From the NCBI RefSeq assembly GCF_900114475.1, contig NZ_FOTE01000004.1, forward strand, positions 65,580-129,579: a DNA stretch of 64,000 nt. The letters are read 5' to 3'. Made by a program: the position numbers and the translations under genes. The notes beneath the pieces are model-generated. The model did no database searches, had not been told where the DNA came from, and saw nothing but the letters and a program-made list of their open reading frames with translations. This stretch comes from Paenibacillus sp. 1_12 (lineage in GTDB: Bacteria > Bacillota > Bacilli > Paenibacillales > NBRC-103111). Below, in pieces: positions 1 through 8,357 of this stretch (the first letter of the stretch is position 1; each line of letters opens with the position of its first letter).

Positions 1-65
1 ACGGATAGAGCTGGTTAACCCAATCGACTCCGTTGGATAGACTCCGAAGAAAGGAGGACGACTTC

Positions 66-2207
66 TTGCGCTCGTATCTTATGAAACAGCTTCTTCTGAT
101 CCTGCTTGCGGCTATCATCTCGACGGTGTTCATTCGACCGGGAGAAATCCTTGCTTATACGCCGTACAACACCAATTACAAGGATGGTTACGATCAATTG
201 GTTTGGACACAGTCTGCCTACAATCCGGTTGCGGCTCTTGGGCGCGAGATTTATATTCCTGACCCCAAAAAGCCAGATCAGCTGATCTTTTCTCCACTTA
301 AGCAAGCTCAGGATCTGTTTATTGATGATAAGGATCAGATCTATATCGCGGACACCGGGAACAATCGGATTGTTCATTTGGATGAAAAAGGAAATCTGGT
401 CCGTATTTTGGAGGTCAAGGAAAGTCCTTTGAATAAGCCGCAAGGACTGTTTATCGACTCCAAGGGAACGATTTACGTTGCCGATACGGGGAACAAACGT
501 GTGGTTAGCCTTGATAAGGATGGGAAATTAATTCGCGAGTTTCAGCGTCCCGAATCCAAGTTTCTTCCTGCATCATTCAAGTTTGATCCGGTGAAGCTGG
601 TCGTGGACAAACGCGGGTTTCTATATATAGCAGCTTTGGGCGGCTATCAGGGGCTTGTACAGCTGGATCCAACAGGTAATTTTCAAGGCTTCTTTGGTGC
701 TAATACGACAAGCTTTTCCTTGATCGATATGTTCAAAAGGCTGGTGTATACACGGGAAATGTACGTGCGGGAAATCAGCAAGCTGCCCGGCTCGATAGCG
801 AGCGTGACGGCCGATCAGGATGGCATGATCTATACGGTTTCCAAGGATGTGGAATACGGACAAATCAAGAAACTGAATATCGCAGGGCTCGACCAGCTGG
901 AAAGTAAAGGCGATTTCGCCAAGAGCGATAAGAAAACGTCTTATGGGGAAAGAGCCTTTTTTGATTATCAGAATCGTGTGCCCTTATTATCGGATTTAAC
1001 CGTAGACCTGGATGGGAATATTACGGTGATTGATTCGAAGCTGAAGGTTGTGAATCAATACGACAGCTCCGGTAATTTGCTGTTTTTCTGGTGGGGCGAC
1101 GACAACGCGGTCACGACCAAGCTGGGTTTGGTTAAGACGCCAACAGCCATTACGACCAACTCTAAAAATGAATTGTTTATTCTTGACGGCGAAAATAATT
1201 TTGTTCAATCGTTTCGGCTTTCTGAATTTGGCGCCTTGGTACACAAGGCGAACCATTTGACACAGGAGGGCAAATATGAGGAGAGCGAGGCGCTCTGGGC
1301 AGAGGTAAACCGGCTTAACGCCTACTATACACCGGCGATTTTGGGGCTGGCGAAGGCCGCTTATAAAAAAGGCGACTACACCCGGGCGCAGCAGCTGTTT
1401 TACGAGGCAGGTCAGGCTCAGGGCTACTCGGATGCTTTTTGGCAAAATCGCCTGGTTTGGTTTCAAAAGAATTTCGGCGTGTTGATGAATGTCCTCATAG
1501 CGGTATTCATCGTGCTGTTTATTTTGGAGAAATGGAGCAAGAAAAGTGATTGGCGGCAAAAGTGGCGTCAGCGCAAGCGGAGTGAGCGTATCCTTGTACA
1601 GCAGCTGGGGCAAGCCTTTTATATATTAAAGCATCCGATTGATGGATTTGGAGCGCTTCGTTACGAAAACAAAGCAGGCGCATGGAGCAGCCTGATTATA
1701 TGGGTATTGGCTCTAACATCCTTTTGCATCATGCAGGCAGGTATCAGCTTTATTTTTAATCCAGCTGTTATTCTTGAAGTTAATTTGCTAACGGTAGCTG
1801 TCCAATTTCTGGCTATTTGGCTTGCATGGGTCATTTCCAACTATTTGATTTCCTCGATTTTACGAGGGGAAGGCCGATTCCGTGATGTGGTTTATGGAAG
1901 CACGTATGCCTTATTTCCACTGGTGCTGGTCGGACTCCCACTAACCATCATCTCCAATGTCATGACATTAAATGAAAGCTCGATTTATTACTTTTTCTAT
2001 ATTGGCTTGTTTGTATGGATTGGCCTGCTGCTGTTCTGGAAGGTGCAGAGCATGCAAAATTACAGTATAGGGGAAACGTCGGTGAGCGTCGTGCTGTCAT
2101 TGATTACGATGACCGTGCTTGGCGTATTGATTTTTATTACGGTTGGATTAACGAAAGAATTGACGGACTTCGGCTATTCGGTCTTCCAGGAGGTAACGAT
2201 TCGATGA
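66..2207 (+). CDS. NHL-repeat / TPR / YIP1-domain membrane protein
   Basis: About 713 residues. An N-terminal hydrophobic segment (roughly residues 7-28) is followed by NHL-type beta-propeller repeats with recurring 'IADTGNNRI' and 'VADTGNKRV' motifs (about 70-380), a TPR-like helical pair (about 390-450), a membrane segment near 475 and a C-terminal multi-spanning YIP1-like domain. The TTG at 66 is chosen because AAAGGAGG at 50-57 lies 8 nt upstream; ATG 81 is an alternative and TTG 33 has no ribosome site. The stop overlaps the next start (ATGA), so translation is coupled to the DUF5696 gene. NHL propellers usually mediate binding. A scaffold or sensor role at the membrane for the adjacent transport genes is an inference; no enzymatic motif is visible. 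The operon probably begins upstream of the window. Confidence 0.85.
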   Translation: MRSYLMKQLLLILLAAIISTVFIRPGEILAYTPYNTNYKDGYDQLVWTQSAYNPVAALGREIYIPDPKKPDQLIFSPLKQAQDLFIDDKDQIYIADTGNNRIVHLDEKGNLVRILEVKESPLNKPQGLFIDSKGTIYVADTGNKRVVSLDKDGKLIREFQRPESKFLPASFKFDPVKLVVDKRGFLYIAALGGYQGLVQLDPTGNFQGFFGANTTSFSLIDMFKRLVYTREMYVREISKLPGSIASVTADQDGMIYTVSKDVEYGQIKKLNIAGLDQLESKGDFAKSDKKTSYGERAFFDYQNRVPLLSDLTVDLDGNITVIDSKLKVVNQYDSSGNLLFFWWGDDNAVTTKLGLVKTPTAITTNSKNELFILDGENNFVQSFRLSEFGALVHKANHLTQEGKYEESEALWAEVNRLNAYYTPAILGLAKAAYKKGDYTRAQQLFYEAGQAQGYSDAFWQNRLVWFQKNFGVLMNVLIAVFIVLFILEKWSKKSDWRQKWRQRKRSERILVQQLGQAFYILKHPIDGFGALRYENKAGAWSSLIIWVLALTSFCIMQAGISFIFNPAVILEVNLLTVAVQFLAIWLAWVISNYLISSILRGEGRFRDVVYGSTYALFPLVLVGLPLTIISNVMTLNESSIYYFFYIGLFVWIGLLLFWKVQSMQNYSIGETSVSVVLSLITMTVLGVLIFITVGLTKELTDFGYSVFQEVTIR

Positions 2208-4642
2208 GGCGTAAGCAGGTTTGGTATCGATCAGCAGCTGCGCTGATAGTAGCTTTGATAGTGGGAATCGCGTTCTTTCAGCAGCAGGGAGTGAACTGGC
2301 TGTATGCCGCCGATCAGAAGGAGAGCGGTACAGCGGTTTCAGCTGCAGCTGCGCCGCAGTCTCCAGCTTCGGGACAGAGCTCGACAGCAACCGCGTCTCC
2401 AGCATCGGGGCAAAGTTCGACAGTGAACGCACCCGCAGCTTCAGGGCAAAGTTCGACAGCACCCGCACCAGCAGCAACAGTGCAGAGTTCGACAGCAACT
2501 GCACCAGCACCCGCAGCTCAGCAGCCAGCTGGAGCGGCAAAGTCAGGCCTTCCAGATGAAGCGGGCTTTCGAGTTATTGCAGAATCGTCGGTGTTGAAGC
2601 TATGGGTCCATGACACGACGGCCCACTTTAAGGTGGAGCACAAACAAACCGGCCAGGTATGGCGTTCCTATCCGAATCCGGAGCAATGGCCCAAGGAAAC
2701 GATAACAGGAACCTGGAGAAATAATTTATTATCGCCAATAATGCTTGAATACATTGATGCGTCCAATTCCAAGTCTCAGGCCAAAACAATCAGCTGGACG
2801 GAGGATAAGGGCGTTCTAGAAGGCTTCCAAACGACTCCAAACGGGTTCAAGGTAGTGTTCAATTTTACAGGTACGCAATTTAAAATTCCAATCGAGGTCA
2901 GATTGCAGGATGATTTCGTAGATACGGTTATTGTGGACCCGGATATTAAAGAAGGCAAGCTTAGCCTGCTGAATTTGAAGCTGTATCCGTTATTGGGAGC
3001 TGAGGCCTACAATGATAAGCAGGAGGGCTACCTGTTTGTACCGGACGGCTCAGGGGCTTTGATTCGCTTCAAGCCAAACCAGGCCAATGATAAATCGTTT
3101 TATCGTGCCAGTGTGTATGGGCCTGACAGTTCCTTCTTTAATGAAACGACAGCACGCAACCCGCTCAGAATCCCTGTATTCGGTTTAAAATCGGGAGCGC
3201 AGGGCCTGGTCGGCGTGATGGTTTCGGGTGAGGAATATGGCAAGGTATTCGCAGCTCCGAATGGTGCCTTCGGACAATATAACTGGGTAACGACAGAATG
3301 GCAGTACCGCACAAAATTTTTCCAAAATACGAGCAAAAAAGCACAAACCGGATTTTTTACTTACAGTAAGGATCGTTTTACAGTTCCTGAGCGTAAGACC
3401 CGCTTTTATTTCCTCGCACCGGACAAAAGCGGTTACGTAGGTATGGCGGAGAAATACAGGGCTTATTTGATTAAAGACAAAAGCTTGAAGCTTGTTCAGC
3501 CCAAAAGCGGCGAGGTCCCCGTATATATCGACATCATTGGCGCGGATATCAAAAAGGGATTGCTGTGGGACAAATATTTGAAGGGGACGTCGACGGCTGA
3601 GGCTATTGATATGATCAAGAGCCTGACCGCACGGGGGCTCAAAAATTTGACGGTTCAATATGCAGGATGGCAGCAGGATGGCTACAGTTCGCATGGAGGT
3701 CTGTTCCCCGTCGATTCACGAATAGGGGGTAATGATGGGATGCAGCAATTTATCCAATACGCTCATTCCCAGCAAATTCCGGTATACCTGACAGCCAACT
3801 ATACATTGAATAATAATGGCAGAGACCGATTTTGGCCGATGTTTGACGGGCTTCGTGATTTGGCGGGCAAAGTAATCGAATTTGAAAATTATGCCAATCA
3901 TGAAATGACAACGCTGGTGAGTCCGATCTTTACCACTAATGTGGCCCAAAAGGATTTGGGCAGCTACAAAGCGCTTGGTGCTGACGGTATTTATTTCAAT
4001 GAGGGCATCGGACAATATTTGAACAGTGATTACAACAACAGCTATCGGGCAAGCCGCAGTGATGTGTTAAAGAGTCAGCAGGCTATTCTCAAGCAGACGA
4101 AGGACACGCTTGGCAGCGTCCATGCAGAAAACGCCAATTTTTATGCTTTGAACGAGATTAATCATATACATCGGTTAGCTGACACTTATTCGTATGATAT
4201 TTTTGTAGATGAATCGGTACCTTTTACACAAATTGTGCTGCATGGTTTGATCACGTACACATCGGAATGGTCGAATCTACGTGAACAGTATCGTACGGAT
4301 TTCCTGCGCAGTATCGAATTGGGCGCTTATCCTGCCTATGTATTTACGAGTGCTCCCTCCGGTACGATGAAAGGCGCCTATTCCGTTTGGTATTACAGTA
4401 TGAATTATCGGGATTGGGAGGCGTCAGCGGCAGAGGAGTATAAACGGTTTAATGAAGCACTTGGTGATGTTCAGGATAAGCTGATCATCGGACACAGAAC
4501 GTTGGCTCCCAATGTCAAGGAAACCACTTATGAAGGTGGCAAAACCATCATCGTGAACTACAACGAGCAGGAATTCACGAATGGCGGTATTCGCGTTCCG
4601 GCCCAGGATTTTATTGTCGGGAAGAGGGGGACGCAGCAATGA
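2204..4642 (+). CDS. DUF5696 family protein, secreted or membrane-anchored, glycosidase-like
   Basis: 812 residues from ATG 2204, which overlaps the preceding stop and follows GGAGG. A short basic start and a hydrophobic stretch (residues about 9-25) indicate a signal anchor. A Ser/Ala/Pro/Gln linker of repeated 12-residue units (residues about 53-100) follows, then a large extracellular domain. I recognise the protein as DUF5696 from overall character. The C-terminal half alternates strands and helices like a TIM barrel, with 'QYAGWQQDGY', 'YLTANYTL' and 'GADGIYFNEGIG', which resembles retaining glycoside hydrolases of the alpha-galactosidase/GH101 type. Glycosidase activity is inference; candidate acids are the Glu in 'FNEGIG' and the Glu in 'HAENANF'. 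Its place between the NHL/YIP1 gene and two permeases suggests it handles the transported glycan outside the membrane. Confidence 0.8.
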   Translation: MRRKQVWYRSAAALIVALIVGIAFFQQQGVNWLYAADQKESGTAVSAAAAPQSPASGQSSTATASPASGQSSTVNAPAASGQSSTAPAPAATVQSSTATAPAPAAQQPAGAAKSGLPDEAGFRVIAESSVLKLWVHDTTAHFKVEHKQTGQVWRSYPNPEQWPKETITGTWRNNLLSPIMLEYIDASNSKSQAKTISWTEDKGVLEGFQTTPNGFKVVFNFTGTQFKIPIEVRLQDDFVDTVIVDPDIKEGKLSLLNLKLYPLLGAEAYNDKQEGYLFVPDGSGALIRFKPNQANDKSFYRASVYGPDSSFFNETTARNPLRIPVFGLKSGAQGLVGVMVSGEEYGKVFAAPNGAFGQYNWVTTEWQYRTKFFQNTSKKAQTGFFTYSKDRFTVPERKTRFYFLAPDKSGYVGMAEKYRAYLIKDKSLKLVQPKSGEVPVYIDIIGADIKKGLLWDKYLKGTSTAEAIDMIKSLTARGLKNLTVQYAGWQQDGYSSHGGLFPVDSRIGGNDGMQQFIQYAHSQQIPVYLTANYTLNNNGRDRFWPMFDGLRDLAGKVIEFENYANHEMTTLVSPIFTTNVAQKDLGSYKALGADGIYFNEGIGQYLNSDYNNSYRASRSDVLKSQQAILKQTKDTLGSVHAENANFYALNEINHIHRLADTYSYDIFVDESVPFTQIVLHGLITYTSEWSNLREQYRTDFLRSIELGAYPAYVFTSAPSGTMKGAYSVWYYSMNYRDWEASAAEEYKRFNEALGDVQDKLIIGHRTLAPNVKETTYEGGKTIIVNYNEQEFTNGGIRVPAQDFIVGKRGTQQ
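2360..2503 (+). repeat. Four tandem 36-nt units coding a Ser/Ala linker
   Basis: Four in-frame 36-nt units begin at 2360, 2396, 2432 and 2468, and a partial fifth follows. Each encodes a 12-residue unit of the type xPASGQSSTxxA. They form the disordered linker between membrane anchor and ectodomain of the DUF5696 protein. Copy number is a likely site of slippage variation. Confidence 0.85.
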
Positions 4643-5505
4643 GCAAAATGAGATTTCAAGGAGCCACCCTCCGTAAATTGGAGGGTACGCTTTTCATTAC
4701 ACCGTGGGTCGTTGGTTTTTTGGCTTTTGTGGCTTTTCCTTTGGTTTTCTCTTTATACATGAGCTTTCATCGTGTAAAGGTGACGGTCAATGGGATTGAA
4801 ACAATCCCGAATGGTGTGGAATATTATCGTGAAATTTTATTTGCTGATGGCGGACTGCTGTATGACGACTTGATTCCCTTTCTGCGTGAAGCAGCGGTCA
4901 TGATCCCGATTATTCTCATATTTTCGCTGCTGATTGCGATTTTATTGAATCAGCAGTTTTGGGGAAGAACCTTTTTTCGAATCGTTTTTTTCCTGCCGGT
5001 TATTTTTTCATCGGGTCAAATTATATTGGAATTTATTAAACAGGGTGAAGGTACGTTATCCTTTGTGGAATCTTTACGAATCGATTCGTATATTATTGAA
5101 TATGTGCCCAAAACCTGGGTCGAACCGATTAACCATGTGATCAGCTCGTTTGTGCTTGTGCTTTGGTACTCAGGGGTGCAAATTCTGATCTTCCTGGCCG
5201 GGAGACAGACGATTTCGTCCTCGGTTTACGAGGCTGCTCGTATTGACGGTGCGGACCCATGGAATACATTTTGGAAAATCACGCTGCCGGGACTTATACC
5301 GTTTATTTTTTTAAACTTGATCTTTACGGTCGTCGATTTGTTTACATTTCCGACCAATCCGATTATTAGCAAAGTGACGACAGCGAATTATGGACTGTCC
5401 AGTGCTCTTGCCTGGATTTATTTTATGATCGTGCTCGTTTTCATCGGTATAGTCATGCTGCTGTACAGCCGGGTCGACAAGGCATTCAGCGGCAAGCGCA
5501 GCTAG
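4639..5505 (+). CDS. Sugar ABC transporter permease (MalF type)
   Basis: 288 residues with about six membrane spans and the cytoplasmic EAA loop 'EAARIDGADPWNTFWKI' that docks the ATPase. This is the first of two inner-membrane channel subunits of a carbohydrate uptake (CUT1-like) importer. ATG 4639 overlaps the previous stop (ATGA). The partner permease starts at 5638 after a block of stem-loop repeats. No importer ATPase gene lies nearby; such systems in Firmicutes often share one MsmX-type ATPase (family knowledge). The substrate cannot be read from sequence. The binding lipoprotein at 10446 may serve this pair. Confidence 0.92.
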   Translation: MSKMRFQGATLRKLEGTLFITPWVVGFLAFVAFPLVFSLYMSFHRVKVTVNGIETIPNGVEYYREILFADGGLLYDDLIPFLREAAVMIPIILIFSLLIAILLNQQFWGRTFFRIVFFLPVIFSSGQIILEFIKQGEGTLSFVESLRIDSYIIEYVPKTWVEPINHVISSFVLVLWYSGVQILIFLAGRQTISSSVYEAARIDGADPWNTFWKITLPGLIPFIFLNLIFTVVDLFTFPTNPIISKVTTANYGLSSALAWIYFMIVLVFIGIVMLLYSRVDKAFSGKRS

Positions 5506-5510
5506 GAAAT

Positions 5511-5621
5511 GCTTACGAAGAAAGCTTCCAAAGGAAGCTGAGCATAAGCTTACGAAGTTAGTTTTTGCATACGCAAAAACACAGCATAAGCTTACGAAGC
5601 CAGTTTTGCATACGCAAAACT
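5511..5621 (+). repeat. Three tandem stem-loop repeats ahead of a ribosome site
   Basis: Three units each start with GCTTACGAAG (5511, 5548, 5590) followed by a perfect hairpin: AGCTTCC/GGAAGCT (5523-5539), GTTTTTGC/GCAAAAAC (5561-5580) and AGTTTTGC/GCAAAACT (5602-5621, loop ATAC). The last hairpin ends 3 nt before AGGAGG (5625-5630) of the second permease. The stem sequence changes in unit 1 but pairing is kept, which points to an RNA structure. Related copies lie at 14421-14491 (minus) and 17923-17963, always in sense with the downstream gene. Confidence 0.9.
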
Positions 5622-5637
5622 CTTAGGAGGGACCACC

Positions 5638-6606
5638 ATGGAACGCGTGCTCCAATTATTCAAAAAACGTCAATTGGCCGATGTATCCATCAGGGACCGA
5701 TTGATCTCCACGAAATATTTTTTGATCGGCAAAGAAGCGGATAAAGGGTTTCTGTTCCGCTTGTTTTTGTACCTGATATTGATCGATACCGCATTTATTT
5801 ATTTAAAGCCTATTTTGTACATGGTGATCACGATGCTGAAGGATGCCAACAATATGCTGGATTCGTCCGTGATCTGGGTGCCCCGGTCGCTGTATACCGG
5901 ACATCTTCAGGCAGCATTCGAGATGCTCAAATTCAAGTCGGCCTTTTTCTACAGTTTGACAATTTCATTGTCCGTCTCCATTCTGCAGATTATTTCCTGC
6001 TCGATCGCGGGCTACGCATTTGCCAGACTGGAATTTCCATTGAAAAAGCTGTTGTTTGCCGCCTTGGTATTTACGTTTATTATGCCTCCGCAGCTGACGA
6101 TATTGCCTTCCATTCTAATGTTCAAAGAAATAGGCTGGGCAAATACGTATTTGCCGATGATTGTGCCAGCGGTATTCGGTCATGGATTGAAGGGGGCGCT
6201 GTTCGTTATTATTTTTCGTCAGTTTTTCTCAACGCTGCCTAAGGAGCTTGAAGAGGCGGCAAGAATCGACGGAGCCAATGCTTTCCGATTTTTCTTTAAG
6301 GTCATGCTGCCGATTTCCAAATCTGCGATCATTGTCGTTTTTTTATTCTCGTTTGTGTGGAATTGGAACGATTTTTACCTGCCCTCGATGTATATGTCCG
6401 GCTCCAAGGAAGTCCCTCTGTCCATCAGCTTGGCTAAGCTGGCTGCATCCTTGACAGCGGATGAAGCGCAAGGAGGGACCAGTATTTTCTCGGAGCCCAT
6501 CAAAATGGCCGCATCCTTTCTCATCATTGTTCCGGTACTGATTGTATACGGAATTGCACAGCGATGGTTTGTCGAAGGTATTGAGCGCACGGGGTTGGTC
6601 GAGTGA
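5638..6606 (+). CDS. Carbohydrate ABC transporter permease (MalG type)
   Basis: 322 residues with about six membrane helices and the EAA loop 'EEAARIDGANAFRFFFKV'. It is the second channel subunit and pairs with the product of the gene ending at 5505. The N-terminal extension of about 40 residues is longer than usual for MalG-like proteins. The start ATG 5638 follows AGGAGG at 5625-5630 and the last of three stem-loop units, so its translation or mRNA stability may be tuned separately from the first permease. Its stop overlaps the GTG of the ABC exporter gene (GTGA), so import-type and export-type subunits appear to be made from the same mRNA. Confidence 0.92.
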   Translation: MERVLQLFKKRQLADVSIRDRLISTKYFLIGKEADKGFLFRLFLYLILIDTAFIYLKPILYMVITMLKDANNMLDSSVIWVPRSLYTGHLQAAFEMLKFKSAFFYSLTISLSVSILQIISCSIAGYAFARLEFPLKKLLFAALVFTFIMPPQLTILPSILMFKEIGWANTYLPMIVPAVFGHGLKGALFVIIFRQFFSTLPKELEEAARIDGANAFRFFFKVMLPISKSAIIVVFLFSFVWNWNDFYLPSMYMSGSKEVPLSISLAKLAASLTADEAQGGTSIFSEPIKMAASFLIIVPVLIVYGIAQRWFVEGIERTGLVE

Positions 6607-8357
6607 AGGCTACACGTTTGCTGACAGAGTATGTGCTGTCCAAATGGCCGATATATATCGTAGCTGCCTTGTCCATATCATGTGGAAATATTATACAGTC
6701 GTACTATCCGAAGCTGCTCGGCCTGTTTACCGATCAGCTGCAGCAGGGGGAACTGACCAAAGCGTTAATTATCCATTACAGCCTGGAACTGCTCGGTATT
6801 GGCGTTTCCTTCGGGCTGTTGACGGCTGTCGGGCAGTATTTGATCATGAGAATGGGCAGACGGTTTGAATATGTTGTCAGAAAACGGCTGTTCGACCATT
6901 TTACGACGCTTAGTGCTGAATTTTATTCGAAGCATGGGGTAGGCAAGCTGCTCAGCTATGTGATGAATGATGTGACGGCGATCCGGGAATCGATTTCCAT
7001 GGGATTCAACCACATTATTAACTCGACGATCCTGATCATATCGGTCGTGGTTACGATGCTCTTTAGCTCTATTCCGTTTTATTTGATTGTCTGCTGTGTG
7101 TTCCCGCTGCTGTTCATACCTTATCTGGTTGTCCGTTTTCGTCCGGTAATTAAGAAACGATCTCTGCTGGTTCAGGAGGCTCTGGGCAAAATGACGGAGT
7201 CTGCTGAGGAGCAATTCGGCGGCATTCGTGTAGCGAAGACATTTGCCGTAGAGCCGATCATGAATTCCCGCTTCGGTGAGGCTGTAGACCGTATTCGTGA
7301 TCATCAGCTGCGTCTGGTTCGTTTATCTTCGCTATTTGAAGCGATGATTCCGTTTCTGGGCGCCTTTTCGCTGATTGTAACGATTGCCTTTGGCGGTTAT
7401 TTAACGATTCATCAGCAAATTTCGCTTGGGAATTTTGTAGCATTGACCCTATATATTCGCATGATGGTGAATCCGCTTCAGCAAATTGGTCGTGTGATTA
7501 ACACGATGCAGCGCTCAAGAGCATCGCTTGATCGCATCAACCAATTATTGGATAATAAATCGGAAATCGTTGAAATCGAGCAAGCCAAATCGTCCAGCTT
7601 CGCTGACTCTGGAATCCAGGTAAAGGGATTATCCTTCGCTTACCCAGGGGAAGAGGATGAGGTGCTTCACAATATTAGCTTCAGTTTGCAGGCAGGAAAA
7701 TCGTTGGGGATTGTCGGCAAAACAGGCAGCGGCAAGTCAACATTGGTAAAGCTATTGCTCCGTATTTATGATCCGCCGGCAGGAACCGTGTGGATTGGCG
7801 ATACGGATATTCGTGAGCTTACACTGGAAAGTCTTCGAACCCAAATTGCCTACGTACCCCAGGAGGGTTTTCTGTTCAGTACGACGATTCGCGACAATAT
7901 CGCCTTTTTCCGAAGAAGCTCGTCGCTTGATCTGGTTGAGAAAGCGGCGGGTCAAGCGCAAATATCGTCGAGTATTGCTTTATTTCCCGATAAGTTCGAG
8001 ACCAAGCTGGGAGAGAGAGGGGTCACGCTGTCGGGCGGACAACGGCAGCGCACAAGTCTGGCCCGCGGCCTGATCAAAGAATCGCCAATTATGATTCTGG
8101 ACGACAGTGTCAGCGCCGTGGACTCTGTTACTGAAAAGAGCATCATTGATACGGTGCGCAAGGTACGGGCCCGGAAGACGACGATTTGGATCGCGCATCG
8201 CATCAGTGCGCTTAAGCACGCGGATGAAATTATCGTGCTGGATAAAGGCTGCATCGTGGAGCGAGGCTCCCATAAGGAGCTGATCGCCCAAGAAGGCTTA
8301 TATGCGAAGCTGCTTGCTATACAAGAGGAGGGAAGCAGCATTGCCGAATCTAAGTAA
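6603..8357 (+). CDS. ABC exporter half-transporter, degenerate catalytic site
   Basis: 584 residues: an N-terminal type IV exporter membrane domain (about 1-310) and a C-terminal ATPase domain. Walker A is 'GKTGSGKST' (about 372), the signature is 'LSGGQRQ', and Walker B reads 'MILDDSVSAVD' (about 498), so the usual catalytic Glu after the Walker B Asp is Asp. The switch His is present ('WIAHRIS'). This Asp is typical of the inactive site in heterodimeric exporters such as BmrC/D or TM287/288 (family knowledge). GTG 6603 overlaps the stop of the second permease. The partner half-transporter follows with a 17-nt overlap. The exported substrate is unknown. Confidence 0.9.
   Translation: MKATRLLTEYVLSKWPIYIVAALSISCGNIIQSYYPKLLGLFTDQLQQGELTKALIIHYSLELLGIGVSFGLLTAVGQYLIMRMGRRFEYVVRKRLFDHFTTLSAEFYSKHGVGKLLSYVMNDVTAIRESISMGFNHIINSTILIISVVVTMLFSSIPFYLIVCCVFPLLFIPYLVVRFRPVIKKRSLLVQEALGKMTESAEEQFGGIRVAKTFAVEPIMNSRFGEAVDRIRDHQLRLVRLSSLFEAMIPFLGAFSLIVTIAFGGYLTIHQQISLGNFVALTLYIRMMVNPLQQIGRVINTMQRSRASLDRINQLLDNKSEIVEIEQAKSSSFADSGIQVKGLSFAYPGEEDEVLHNISFSLQAGKSLGIVGKTGSGKSTLVKLLLRIYDPPAGTVWIGDTDIRELTLESLRTQIAYVPQEGFLFSTTIRDNIAFFRRSSSLDLVEKAAGQAQISSSIALFPDKFETKLGERGVTLSGGQRQRTSLARGLIKESPIMILDDSVSAVDSVTEKSIIDTVRKVRARKTTIWIAHRISALKHADEIIVLDKGCIVERGSHKELIAQEGLYAKLLAIQEEGSSIAESK

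Noticed and set aside
5511-5630. Short direct repeats that might suggest a CRISPR array
   Set aside because: Only three units, each with an internal hairpin, no unique spacers of constant length and no cas genes; similar units lie singly before other genes.
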